DNA from: Steinernema hermaphroditum
Taxonomy: Eukaryota; Nematoda; Chromadorea; Rhabditida; Steinernematidae
DNA length: 64,000 nucleotides
Direction: 5' to 3'
Assembly: GCA_030435675.1 (NCBI GenBank)
Contig: CM059621.1
Span: 10,850,001-10,914,000, forward strand
Part shown: positions 1 to 10,934 of the stretch, one piece after another
Numbering within the stretch: position 1 is the first letter of the stretch
Layout: every line of letters starts with the position of its first letter
The notes under the pieces: model-generated
What the model was told of the DNA's origin: nothing
Seen by the model: only the letters and a program-made list of their open reading frames with translations
Database searches by the model: none
Translations under genes and position numbers: made by a program

Positions 1-1733
1 CTGAATAGGGTCATCCTTTTAGGGAATAATTTTCGGTCTGAGGGTAAGTTGGCGGCCGGGATATCGTTAGGCGCACGCGTCGTCTACAGCCTCCGCTAGT
101 CATCATGTCGCAGAATCTATCAGCAGCCGACTGGAGTATACCAGAGCCGCGCTCGCACTCGCCGTTCCAGTCCAGCATTGTTGACATTCACGACGTATTC
201 GATTTGTGGCGGCGTCGCCGGCGACACGCAACAAGGAATCGATCGCCAAGAAGAGGGGCGAGTGAGGTCCTCGCAGCCTGAGGAGCAGAGAGCTTGCTAG
301 AAGCGTCGGGGGGCTGCACCGACCCGTTTGGATGATTTCGGCGGGCCGGCGAGTTGCCTCCCCAGTTGTCGTTGCGTGTGCGACGCTCTTTTCGCTGTGT
401 TCCAATGCAGTGGGCCGAATTCCGTGTATCTGCGTTGTTTTGCGGAGAATTTGCATATCCGAGATGAGCGAGCTTGTTCGAATTCCCCGCCGTCTGCGCG
501 CGAGGTGTGCGTCAGCGTGCTGCGCGGAATATTCAAAAAATTTATGCTTAATGGAGAGAGAATGCTATAAAACATTCACGGGCTCCGACCAGAACCAGCC
601 GAGGCTGGCTCGCCGAGGAGCTCCGGCCGAGTGACAAGGAGCGGGCTGATCGCGGACAGCTGCTCGTGGGCTGCGAGCTGACGATCGAGCCAGCTGTCAC
701 GACCGGCAGCCTCTAATGGATCGCGATGGGTCCCGTTTTGGCGCGTTTCCTTCCGCGACGACTTCCGGCGGCAGTCCGATCGGTGACTTTCAGGTCCATT
801 TGCATCCCGACACAATCAGGAGCGGCTCCTCAGCGAACGACGCCGAAGCTGCCGAAGACGCGGAGATCATCGCCGAATTCCCGAAGATCGATCGAGACGG
901 AGATGAAACGCTGTGGCGCCGTCTTGTAGCCGATTTGCTGCTCTAGGTGAGTTCCATTCCGTGGGCCAACTTTCGTTCAATTGCGTGATTAAAACATTCC
1001 GTAAAAGGCGGAAGCTTACGTACGCCGCCGTCGATGTTTCCCCGCGGCCGCGCTCTCTTTCAGCTGCCTTTTGCTTTCCGTGATTCAGAGCCAATTGCAT
1101 TATGAGTGTCGGGAAGGTTTGATTCCCTCCATAAGACACTGGCGCTCCTTCCGCTACTGTAGCGTACCGTACGTGTCGGGGGGCTCCGAATTCAGGAGGC
1201 CAGGTTTGCTCCATGCTCCATTTTGACTACCCACGGTGGAAACAGATGCATAGCAAATGGCGATTATCGATTTCTCCGCTTACTTCTTCGTCTTCCTCTT
1301 CTGATGGGAAGGAGAGAGTACGCGGCCGCGTGATTCCACAATCACCCATTTTCTAAATCCGTACCTGCTCTGGGTCGCGGCCCCGTAAGAGTTTTGGCGC
1401 CCTACTGACGTCACAGGTCAGATTCTGCGGAAAGCGAAGTGACAAACTCGATCGCGCCGCGACTTCTGCGATTGGGCGTTAAGTAGCCGCCCCCTGAGAG
1501 TGTTGTCGGATTAGGCGAGATCATTCCCATAAACATCTCGTCGACGCCGCTAATGAGACCATTTACTCCACTCTTACTTATCGCATCATTCTCGCGCTTC
1601 CGGCGACGATCCTCCCCTCGTTCGCCCGCCTGACTCCCGCAAGCCGCGCACCCGCCCCGTGCCCCGGCCTCCAGGCAGGTAGGTTCGTGGCAGTCGTGCC
1701 TCCTCCGGAAGCGAGCGATCACTTCCGAGTCCG
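1..1733. other. Region upstream of dgk-1, no supported coding gene
   Basis: No recognisable domain is encoded here. A short open frame at 716-946 (+) ends in TAG directly at a strong donor-like site (CTCTAG followed by GTGAGT, about 945-952). It could therefore be a non-coding 5' exon of the kinase gene downstream, but I cannot place its acceptor with confidence. The rest holds only short frames that look like chance. Confidence 0.4.
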
Positions 1734-4700
1734 ATGGCCGACGACGCTCCATCCCCTTCCGGCGCCGTCTTCAACGACGCTGATTCGCGTCTCCGGGCGC
1801 TCCGTAAACTTTCGGGAAATGTTAATTGCGCGTGCTTATCTCTTTGTTTGTTTCGCCGAGTGCCTCTGGATTCCCGCGCCATCGTGATTTGCCCCTTTCA
1901 GGCGGCCCCTGACAGACTCAACCGAAGTTTCGCCGTCCAGCGCGCAGCGAATCCGAAAACGTCGTTTTCGACGACGCCAGAAGCAGCCCCAGCCGAACGC
2001 CGCCGACTGTCGAGCGACGCCGTCGCAATGGCCGCCGAAGGACACAACGTCGACGCGACGCTTCTGGGCATTGGAAGGGACCATGGCCACTACTTCGTGA
2101 AGAAAACCTTCGGCAAGCCGACATACTGTCACCACTGCTGCGACAAGATCTGGGGAATGCTCACGCAGGGATACGTGTGCGAAGGTGAGTCCTCATCCCC
2201 GCATTTCTGTGTTGTGCTAATTACCGCGGAGAATCACCGCCTGGCAGCGCGCTCTATTTTTGGAAGATGTCCACTGATTGCACACTTGGCCGTTTCCAAA
2301 TTATACGGTTGTTCGGCGTGTCTCCCCAGAGTTTGCGAAGTTCGGATTTGGAGGGATTCGGGTGAGAGCGCAACGCGGGAATGGGAAAAGTGGCAAAACA
2401 AGAAGAAAATAGAACGAATCATCGCGGCAAATGAATGAAATGAGTTTGCTGACTCAGAGCAATTATGCTCCGTTACCGGGAAGCGAGAGGGGGTGCACGG
2501 ATTACGAAAAGGAGGCTGCCAACGAAGGCAGTGACTCAACGTCGCCGATGAGATTAGCCTTCGTGCAGACGGATTTCTTTTGTTAATATCCGAAATTAAG
2601 TCGAGTTCAATTACTTAACGACTTCTAGGCTGCGCTATCCGAGCCCGCGGTTGCGAACCGAACAGATTGTTTTGCTAATTAGCCTCTGTTTCAGTGTGTA
2701 ACTTCATCTGCCATGACAAATGCCTCAAGACGGTCGTCTCCTTCTGCAGCGGCGTCGCCCTCCAGCTCATCAAGGTAGGCCATGTCTTAGCGAATTAGGC
2801 GGGCCGGGCTGGTTCCTTTTCCTTTGTGTCGTCCGGATTGAGGCGGTGACGTCACCGATTGGGGACACGCGACGACGACAATTGCCGGCGACGTCGCGCT
2901 CCCTCAAAACAACGAAATTCGTGTTGCATTACTCGGCGGCGGTTCGCTTCGATGAATAAATAAGCAAAACTGGCCGCGCCGGCGACGTCATCGAATCAAG
3001 TCGGCGACTCTCGTGCGACGTCGTCGTAAATAAAATGACGCCGCTTTTTGCAGAATCCGGTGGCACACACTTGGTCCGACCAAGGGTACATCAAACGACA
3101 CTTCTGCTGCGTGTGTCGTCGCCGCACCGATGATCAACTCAGCGTGGAATGCGAAGGTGGGTGCCTTGGGGGGCTTCCTGACTGGCTCGTTTAGTGTGCG
3201 AGTACTACGTGCACGTGGAGTGCCAGGATCTCGCCGTCAGCGACTGCAAGGAGGCGGCGACCTACGTCCCGAATCTCGACAAGGTTCGTTCGAATCCGGG
3301 TGACGCAACCGCCGAAGGAGCGCAAATTGGCTCCGAAAAGCGAATTATGACGCTCGCATGAGTTGTGAGTGACAAATATGAACGATGATGTCACTGGCAC
3401 ATCGATTGCAACTGCAGTCTGCGGGCCTTTTTGCTCACTGGGCTAACGGCGCCAGCGTAAACACTGGAAAACAAGTTGGGGACGTCCGACACCCCACGAG
3501 ATAGCTCGTCTTCTGAATTATGAAAGGGTAACGTCCATCGATCTTGGGTGGGAAACGCTTATTTCCTTTGTGGTACACAACAAAAAATTTTCTTCGCGAG
3601 ATCCAATGGGCATAAGGGGCACGTGAACAGATATTTCGACGAATTGTGTTTCATATCACTCTACAGTACTATTTCAGGCGGCTCAAAAACAGCACCACCA
3701 CATGCGCGAAGGCAATCTTCCGCGCGATTCGAAGTGCGTCGTGTGCAAGAAGACGTGCTACTCGTACGAATGCCTCGCGGGGATGCGCTGCGAGTGGTGT
3801 GGGCAGACGGCGCACGCCATCTGCTACCGGCAGATGAACCGCGAGTGCGACTTCGGAGTGCTCCGCAAGATCATGTTGCCTCCAAACTCCGTGACCATCC
3901 CGCGGACAGAACTCCCAATGGAACAGCTCCTCAACATTCACGGAATGCAGATCGAAAGCCAATCCAGAAAAGGTATCCTGCGAGAGTTAGCCACTGTAAC
4001 CTCTCGATTTCAGTATCTTCGCCATCAAAAATCACCTCCGACGACGTTTCCGCAGGGAGTTCAGAAGAGAAGGAACGCGAGGACTCAGAAATCCTTCGCA
4101 TCTACGATGGAAATAGTTCGCTTCGAAATCAGGTCTATCGTACTGCCAGCGTACCGAAAACTGCCACTGTACAGCAAATAAGGGTACAGTATACTCTCCC
4201 TCGTGCTTTTATTTAAAGCAAGCCGGTTTAGGACGCCGCTTTGCGTCGATTCCATATTCAAGACAATCCCGAATCTTACTACGTCACTCAGGTGTCGAAC
4301 AATGGCGAAGAAGAGCCCCTGGAGGATCCTGTTCCTCTGAGAAACGTGAAGCGGCCAGAAGGCAGAAGGGCGCAGATCTTTCTCCGGTTTAAAGACGATC
4401 CCGAGAAAGCCGTTGTGAAGATTTACGGTGGATGGTTACGGTAAGTTCACAGAGTGAGCTTTCGAAGGAAATATTTTTTCAGAGTTCCGGTCACATTTTG
4501 TGCAATTACCGTAACCAAGGAGACCCTCGTGCAGGACGTCATCTCAGAGGCACTCCAGAGCTTCGGCCTCGATGGCGCCACGTGGAACCGCTACAACCTA
4601 ATCGAAGTGTCGCTGGATCGAGGCGTTGCCGAGCGGACGGCGAATCCCCAGGAGAATATGCTCCAGTTGGTCAGAAACCTTCGCAAAGACTCACTCCGCC

Positions 4701-7700
4701 GCTACCACGTGGTCCGCTTCTATGTTCAAGAGAAAGAGGACCCCCATGATCACGCCGTCTTCGTTGGTAATCTTCCCGTTTCCCTGGCACAGCGCCAATA
4801 TGAACGGATTCTGCTGAAGCTGCTCGGCGCTAAAGGTATCATCGATTGTTCACTTTTTTGAACACCGCGTCGACTTTTTCGATTCAGAAAAACCGTTCAC
4901 TGCGATTGGACCTATCTACTTCGAGTATGGATCGCTCGTCATTACCTTCAACACGCCTAAAGCAGCCACCGCCGCAGTACAGAAGCTCCAGAACGCCACC
5001 TACGAGGACAAGAAACTCATCGTGCTCTGCCTTCCCAATGTTCAGGTGAGGAGGTGATGAAAAATGATTCGTTCGAACAAGTAGATCAGCAAGAATGTTT
5101 TCGTCTTAAAGCGGATTCTAAACAACAGCCAAGATTACAGCCAAGTATGGTAATCACACGAATTAAAAATGATGTTTACCTGAAACACTCTAAAACATCA
5201 TTAATCCAGATAATCGGCACTTAATACAAGTATTCATTCGTCATAAGTAGAGTAACATTTTCAGCCGCACATGTTCGAGAAAGACGTGGAGCCGCTGCTG
5301 GTGCTGGTGAACGTGAAAAGCGGCGGCTGCCAGGGAACGGAGTTGATTTCCTCGTTCCGCAAACTGCTGAATCCGTTCCAAGTGTTCGACGTGCTCAAGG
5401 GCGGTCCTCTCGTGGGGTAAGTGTGTTTCGTGCCGCGTCGCCAAAGGACATTCCGAGTGCGTTCCGCGGGCGCATCGAGGACTCCGCTGCAAAGTGCGCG
5501 GGGAGTGCGCGCGCCCTTTGCAAGTGCGCGGCGACAAGCAAAAAGGCGTCCGAAGAGTGCAAAGTGCAGTTCTCGGACGCCGAGGACGACAGTCTAAGTG
5601 CAGAGCCGAAAAAATGCGATCGTCCTTCTGAAAGTGCTTCGCTGCAGTGCGCCGATTTGCATAGCGGTGGCGCGGACACAAGAGGGCACAGAACGCGCCA
5701 AGTGTGCACAAACTGACACATGCGAGGTGTGTCCACGGAGCCCGCGGCGACCCCTAAGCGCCAACGCTAGAATTTGAGAACGTCGGGCGAAGTTTAGCGC
5801 TTCGCCTAGGATTCAGGTTACACGCGCCTCTTCTGCGTTATTATGATAATCGAGGATTACGGTAGCGTGGCCATTCTCGCTGTTAAAAAAGCGCTTTATT
5901 TTCATGATTGTGGGTCATAAAAGAAGCGATACCAGCCCATGTGCCTTGACCCTAGAATGTTTCATGGTTTTAGAAAGCAAGAACTCAGAGTTTCTCAGAA
6001 GATTTTAGCGCACATTTGTGACTATCGCTACCGTAACTCGGGAACCAACAGTTTCCTGATCTTTTCATCCGCGCGCGTTCAATTCTCTTCCCTTTGTTGA
6101 TATCAATGAAAGCGCGTTTGTCGACAAACAAATCCTTCTTGTTCCCTCTGTGAGCTCCTAATTGGTCTCCAAGGGAGTGTTTATGCTTGCTCCTCGAGAA
6201 ACTAAAAATAGACCTCGAAGGCCCGGCTGTCCCTCTCCGGACGATTCAGTTCGGGGACTAATTCGATAAACTAAGATACTTTCAGGCTCTACGTCTTCCG
6301 CAACATCCCGAAGTACAAAATCCTTGCGTGTGGCGGAGATGGTACCATCGGATGGGTTCTCCAGTGTCTCGACATCGCCAAGCAGGTACGTTAATAACAC
6401 TGTAGCCTCACTGATGGCTGATTTTAGGACGCCGCCTGTTTCTCCCCTCCGTGTGGAATCGTGCCCCTTGGAACCGGAAACGACCTCTCACGGGTCCTGC
6501 GGTGGGGTGGTGGTTACACTGGTGAGGAGAACCCCATGGACATCCTGAGGGACGTGATCGAGGCCGAAGAGGTGCGCCTGGATCGCTGGGCCGTCGTTTT
6601 CCACGAGGAGGAGCGCTCGCAGCCGCCGACATCATCGGGAGCCGAACCGAGTCCGGAGACGGAGCAAATGATGAGCAACCCCGAGGACCAAACCTCGATG
6701 ATCATCATGAACAATTACTTTGGCATTGGAATCGACGCCGACGTGTGCCTCAAGTTCCACAACAAGGTGAGCGTTCTCTGCCTCCTGTAATTCCACGTAT
6801 TCCTCTTTCAGCGCGACGCCAATCCGGAGAAGTTTAGTTCGAGGCTCTTCAATAAGACGCAGTACGTGAAGATCGGCCTCCAGAAGGTCTTCTTCGAGCG
6901 CACCTGCAAGGACCTCTGGAAAAGGATCGAACTAGAAGTGGACGGCAGAGTGATCGACTTGCCTAACATCGAGGGGATCGTCATTCTGAATCTCCTCAGC
7001 TGGGGAAGCGGTGCCAACCCATGGGGAACTGCGAAGGAAGAAGGGGGCTTTCAGAAGCCCACCCACTATGACGGTCTTCTAGAGGTGAGCTCTTCCAGCA
7101 CCTCTGACCTTCTTGACCCTCTGCTTCAGGTTGTCGGAATCTCAGACGTCTCCCGCCTCGGCCTCATTCAATCAAAACTTTCCGCTGGAATCCGCATCGC
7201 CCAAGGCGGAAGTGTAGGAACGCCGCCCAGTGCACAAGAATATCGGTGACTTTTCAGATCCGCATCACGACCCACGAGGAGTGGCCTGTGCAGGTGGACG
7301 GCGAGCCCCACATCCAGCCTCCTGGAACCATCACGATTCTGAAGTCGGCGTTGAAGGTAGGCTGTCGTACCGTAGTGCTTGCTGTCCGTCCTCGCACCTC
7401 CTGAAGCCTTTGCCCTTGCATGCGCTTGTTTGCCCCGATTTGATCGAGTGAGAACGCCGCATGTGAACGCCGATCCAATCTGTTTCTCTTCCTCAGAATC
7501 CCAGACTCGAGACCACCCCGCATGATATCTTGTCATCCCTCCCTCTCTGTCCTCTCTTCCACGTCCTAGCCTTCTTCACCTCAATTCAAAGGCTTCCTAG
7601 ACGCCCCCTCCGGACTGAGTGACCGAGTGAGAGTGCCGTAGCGAAGCCTGTAGACGGGAGTACTGTAGGGCGTCGAATTTTAGGCGAAGATGCTGAAAAA

Positions 7701-8639
7701 GGCTAAGAAGTCTCGACGGAGCGGAGCGGTGGCGCAGCAAGTGCGCGCCGTGCAGAGCGAGGGCTCGCCCTCTGCTTCGGGCATCCACCCCTCCGCGTGC
7801 CTTGGCATCGACGCTCCGCTCTCGCATGGCAAGTCAACTCCTGATGAGCTGCACGCGACGGCACAAGACGACGACGACGAAGAAGGCGACGCCTTCCTCT
7901 GATCCTCCGCTCTCTCTTGTTCATACAAAACAGATATTTGTGACTCTGTTCCCCTTTGTACTTACCATGTAAGTTGCTGGTCTCGAATCTCCGCACACAT
8001 TCCTCCCCTAGTCATCTCCTCCTCAGAACCACAACTTATTCTCTCGGTGTTCTCGCTCTTTTCGAATCTTTCGCCCAGTAATCCACGTACGCATTTCGAT
8101 ATCGCTTCTAGTTGACCTTCTTTTCGGCCCTTTTGTGTGAGTGAACGTCCGTTCGTTTTGTGTCTTTCGAAGAGAACTTAATCAGAATGCTTATATATTT
8201 TTTAAATTACCGTATACAGTATATGTAATAAACGTTTATTTAAACGTACCGACTCGACCCACGTTCTCTAGGCCACTATGCTCCGGAAGCCGACCTGGAA
8301 GCGATGGAGGGAGCGACGCCGCCAGGAGCTCGAAGCGCCCCTTTCGGCTCCGCTGGCCACCGACGACTGCGTCGACATCGAGGCGTCCACGTCCGAGAAG
8401 AAGCACTTCAACTTCAAACGGAGGGTCATGAAGAGTCGCCTTGGAAAGTCTCTGTCCCGGTGAGTTCTGAGTTCCCCTTCTGAGTTCAACCACGTTCTTT
8501 CAGGTTCGAGGAACGACGCAACTCTCTCGGGAAGAAGCAAATGAAAAAGAAGTCCTCCGATGCGGAGAAGGAGTGCCACTCGGCCGTCGAGTTCGGTGAG
8601 AACTCTTCAGTGTCCAACCCCGACGAGCAGTTCGTTTGA
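1734..8639 (+). CDS. dgk-1: Diacylglycerol kinase, theta type (DGK-1-like), 17-18 coding exons
   Basis: Phosphorylates diacylglycerol to phosphatidic acid at membranes; in worms the theta-type enzyme damps DAG signalling at synapses (family knowledge). Exons: 1734-1820, 1902-2184, 2695-2774, 3054-3156, 3195-3283, 3678-3972, 4014-4183, 4232-4440, 4483-4835, 4888-5045, 5265-5416, 6286-6385, 6428-6766, 6812-7084, 7130-7213, 7258-7356, then 7684-7902, or 8272-8459 plus 8504-8639. These give 1030 or 1065 aa, all in frame. Three Cys-rich C1 domains lie at about residues 90-145, 150-210 and 215-275, with the H-C-C-C-C-H-C-C spacing clear in the first two. A Ras-association region follows (about 370-555). 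The catalytic domain starts near 615 with VNVKSGG, GGDGT (about 675) and [10 protein letters not shown] (about 710); the accessory domain starts at [11 protein letters not shown]. Three C1 domains plus RA is the theta architecture. The first exon and start codon are the least certain part; the next Met in frame is at 2028. Confidence 0.88.
5417..6285 (+). other. 869-nt intron splitting the dgk-1 catalytic domain, AGTGC-rich
   Basis: Largest intron of the kinase gene, between VLKGGPLVG and [11 protein letters not shown]. Its first 300 nt are GC-rich and carry the pentamer AGTGC about nine times between 5455 and 5705. A 97-residue frame (5423-5716) crosses this part but is not in the kinase frame and looks fortuitous. 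The remainder is AT-richer and unremarkable. Confidence 0.7.
7684..7902 (+). CDS. dgk-1: dgk-1 alternative last exon A
   Basis: Preceded by acceptor ATTTTAG and in frame with the donor at 7356. It encodes a 72-residue tail beginning [14 protein letters not shown], basic at first, Ser/Ala-rich in the middle and acidic at the end (QDDDDEEGD), with a stop at 7902. A poly(A) signal follows at 8227-8232, before exon B begins, so this exon can end a transcript on its own. Confidence 0.7.
   Translation, partial: AKMLKKAKKSRRSGAVAQQVRAVQSEGSPSASGIHPSACLGIDAPLSHGKSTPDELHATAQDDDDEEGDAFL
8227..8232 (+). terminator. AATAAA poly(A) signal for dgk-1 exon A
   Basis: AATAAA lies 325 nt after the stop of exon A and 40 nt before exon B, which supports a transcript ending here. 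Confidence 0.6.
8272..8639 (+). CDS. dgk-1: dgk-1 alternative last exons B
   Basis: Acceptor TTCTCTAG precedes 8272; a short intron (8460-8503) splits the tail. It encodes 107 residues starting [17 protein letters not shown], rich in Arg/Lys, ending NPDEQFV. The opening A-x-M-L-(K/R)-K matches exon A, which suggests an exon duplication. A second AATAAA at 8915-8920 ends this form. Either tail joins the 7356 donor in phase 0, so the two look mutually exclusive. Confidence 0.7.
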
Positions 8640-8914
8640 TCTTCTAGCCCCACTAGTTAGCCCTTTTTTTCTGTTGTCGAGGTCGACGACACGATTCCGT
8701 ATGTTTTCTGTGAACACCCTCCCCCACTAGAGTCCCTTGTAGTCACTAACAGTAGTCTCTGCGTATTCTATAACTCTCATTCCTCCAAAGATATTTGCCC
8801 GGCGGGTGCTCGTTATCTCATTCAAAACCAAAAATTGCTTTTGCTTCTCCCTTTTCAGCCCTAAAAATCAGCAGTTCCGTGTTTTATTCGTGCGTTCCTG
8901 AATCATTCCGGTGA

Positions 8915-8920
8915 AATAAA
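8915..8920 (+). terminator. AATAAA poly(A) signal for dgk-1 exon B
   Basis: AATAAA, 276 nt beyond the exon B stop, in the intergenic space before the convergent ADAM-like gene. Confidence 0.6.
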
Positions 8921-9549
8921 GGTTGCAAGGAAGTTGTGGATGTGATTATTCGGTTGAATACAGGCAAGGCATATTACGGGACAGCCGTCAATTGAACAAG
9001 AATGTGACACGTTTGCGCGACAGTCTTTGTGCAAAACAACGCGAAAAGAAATGTGGAAACAGTTTATGACCCGCAACCCGTTGAGCAGAGACGCGGAACG
9101 CCAGTTCCCTTCCCTATACCGCCGTTAGGTACAAACCGAAGCCTCGAATAGAACTCACAATTTGCGTTTTACAGAGCGGACTCGAAAGGCATCCCGTCGC
9201 CGCCCTTTTATTCAACACCCCCGCTTGCAACGGTTCCGCTGCAACGGTGCGAGGAGAGTCAGACGACGAGAGAAACAGTGATGACGAGATAAAAGATTTC
9301 GACGAATAGCGTGATCGGAAAAGCGTTTCACTGCTTGAAGCGTGATTACAGTAGTCGTGCTGGCCTCAAACTAACAATCACTTCATAGGATCGTAGTGCT
9401 GCTTGTACAAATAATTTATTCTCCTATTTTAGTATTTTTACACTTCTTGTACTTTCCAGCGAAGAGTGCGGGAAAGTGACGACGGAGTCTCCTCTCGAAA
9501 GATGATTTTCCCTAAACAGAAGCCTTAGCGATGCCTGCACCACAGAGTC

Positions 9550-10934
9550 TCACGATTTTCGTTTCCTCTTCACGAACTTCTCGGCACTTTTCGCACTTCT
9601 CCTCCGGTCGTGGGGAATGTAAACCTGCCCGGGCGCGATGGACAGTCGAGTGGCCGCTTCCAGCGCCGTCGGTGTCGAAGACAGCGACTGACCACAGGAA
9701 GGCCGAGGGCATTTAGGATCCGTGCAGAACTCGTGCTCGTAGCCGCTGACGTAGGTCACGAACGTCGTTCTTTCTGGAAGACGAGGACGTGAAAGTCCGG
9801 CTGGCGATGCCTACCGAGCATCGCTCTCCGTCTTCGGGCGCAGATTCGGGTCACCGCGAAGTAGATACACACGGCTAGGAGGGCGCTCCCGACGGCCGCG
9901 ACGACGCCGATGGAGATCGGCCGGAGGGTGCATCTATGGGAGCAGAAGAGGTGCTCCGGCGACATCCCGATACCCGCGTCGCACAGTTCGCCATTTTCCA
10001 CGAGCCCGTTGCCGCACAGAGGCACAGAAGCCTGACTACTGTAGGCCTTCTCGAGGAGACATGGGTACTTCGAGAGGCGGTCGGCCACTCGCTGCACAAT
10101 GCAATCGTCCATACTGAAGGGGTACGGTATGAATAAGTGCGAGGGGAAGGCTTACTCTAGTATAGAGAGACATCGGTTTCCGCTGGCCGAGAGCGCCTTC
10201 ACGCTGCATTTGCACGACGAAAAACCGCCGATTCCGACCAGGGAGAAGATGGATTGCACGATATTCGCCGCGTAAAGGTTGTATCCGTCGGCGTCGACCG
10301 AGAACTAAAACGGCGGTTCAGCTGGACAGGGGAAAACGGAATTACTTGAGCGAGGATGAGCGAAGAGTCGTTCGAACACAACTGCTGCGCAAAGGTGATC
10401 GTGTGGAACTCAGACTGCAGAAGGACGGCCACGTCGTGCTCCTGAAAGGCGGCCGTTTAGGGAATCGGGCTGATCGCTCACTCTGTATGTCGGCTTCATA
10501 TCCAGGTAGTAGTTGCGGAAGGATTCCATGTCGAGGGGAGGCCTGTTCTTGCGCCTAAGGGGAACGAAGTCGGCGATTGAAACCCGGATATCCAGCTGGT
10601 AGAGGTGCTGTAAGAGAAGGTTGGATTGTGGGGTTGGGAAGGCGGATCAAACCTCATTGATGGTGGAGAAGAGTTCGAGAACCTCATATCTGAGCAGCTT
10701 AGGTCTGAGCTTGAACTGGAAGGGTTGATGAACGAGATAGCGCACAGGGACACAGGGTCTTACGGAACTGACGTCGTATACAACCAAAGCGGTCAAGTAG
10801 CGATGGCCGTAGCCATCGAGGGACACGTCGGACCAGTCCGGTACGGTAGTGAAGTTGGAGGCAGCGAGTGTGGAGGGCAGGAGCAGAATGAGGAACACGA
10901 TGGAGCGGAATCCGGGGGGAAACAGATTCATCAA
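9550..10934 (-). CDS. ADAM-like transmembrane protein without the zinc site (pseudoprotease)
   Basis: Exons (minus): 10934-10653, 10607-10482, 10441-10346, 10304-10156, 10113-9815, 9773-9550; introns are 40-45 nt and the product is 391 aa. It starts with a signal peptide (FLILLLPSTLAAS). The middle follows a reprolysin domain: LFSTINEHLYQLDIRVSI, then DVAVLLQSEFHTITFAQQLC. Where an ADAM has HExxHxxGxxHD, this protein reads AANIVQSIFSLVGIGGF and contains none of the histidines. The CxC...C pattern after it is kept (SSCKC). A disintegrin stub follows with CGNGLVENGELCDAG, then one membrane segment (ISIGVVAAVGSALLAVCIYF), RRRR and a cytoplasmic tail ending KRKRKS. No prodomain is visible. AATAAA on the minus strand at 9420-9415. 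It probably acts as an adhesion or decoy molecule (inference). Confidence 0.75.

Noticed and set aside
5423..5716. 97-residue Cys/Ser-rich frame in the dgk-1 intron
   Set aside because: It is not in the kinase frame, starts without ATG and lies fully within an intron with canonical ends.
9756..9812. Early stop of the ADAM-like protein after QKERRS
   Set aside because: A 41-nt intron with canonical ends (9814-9774) removes this stretch and restores a longer frame with a plausible cytoplasmic tail.
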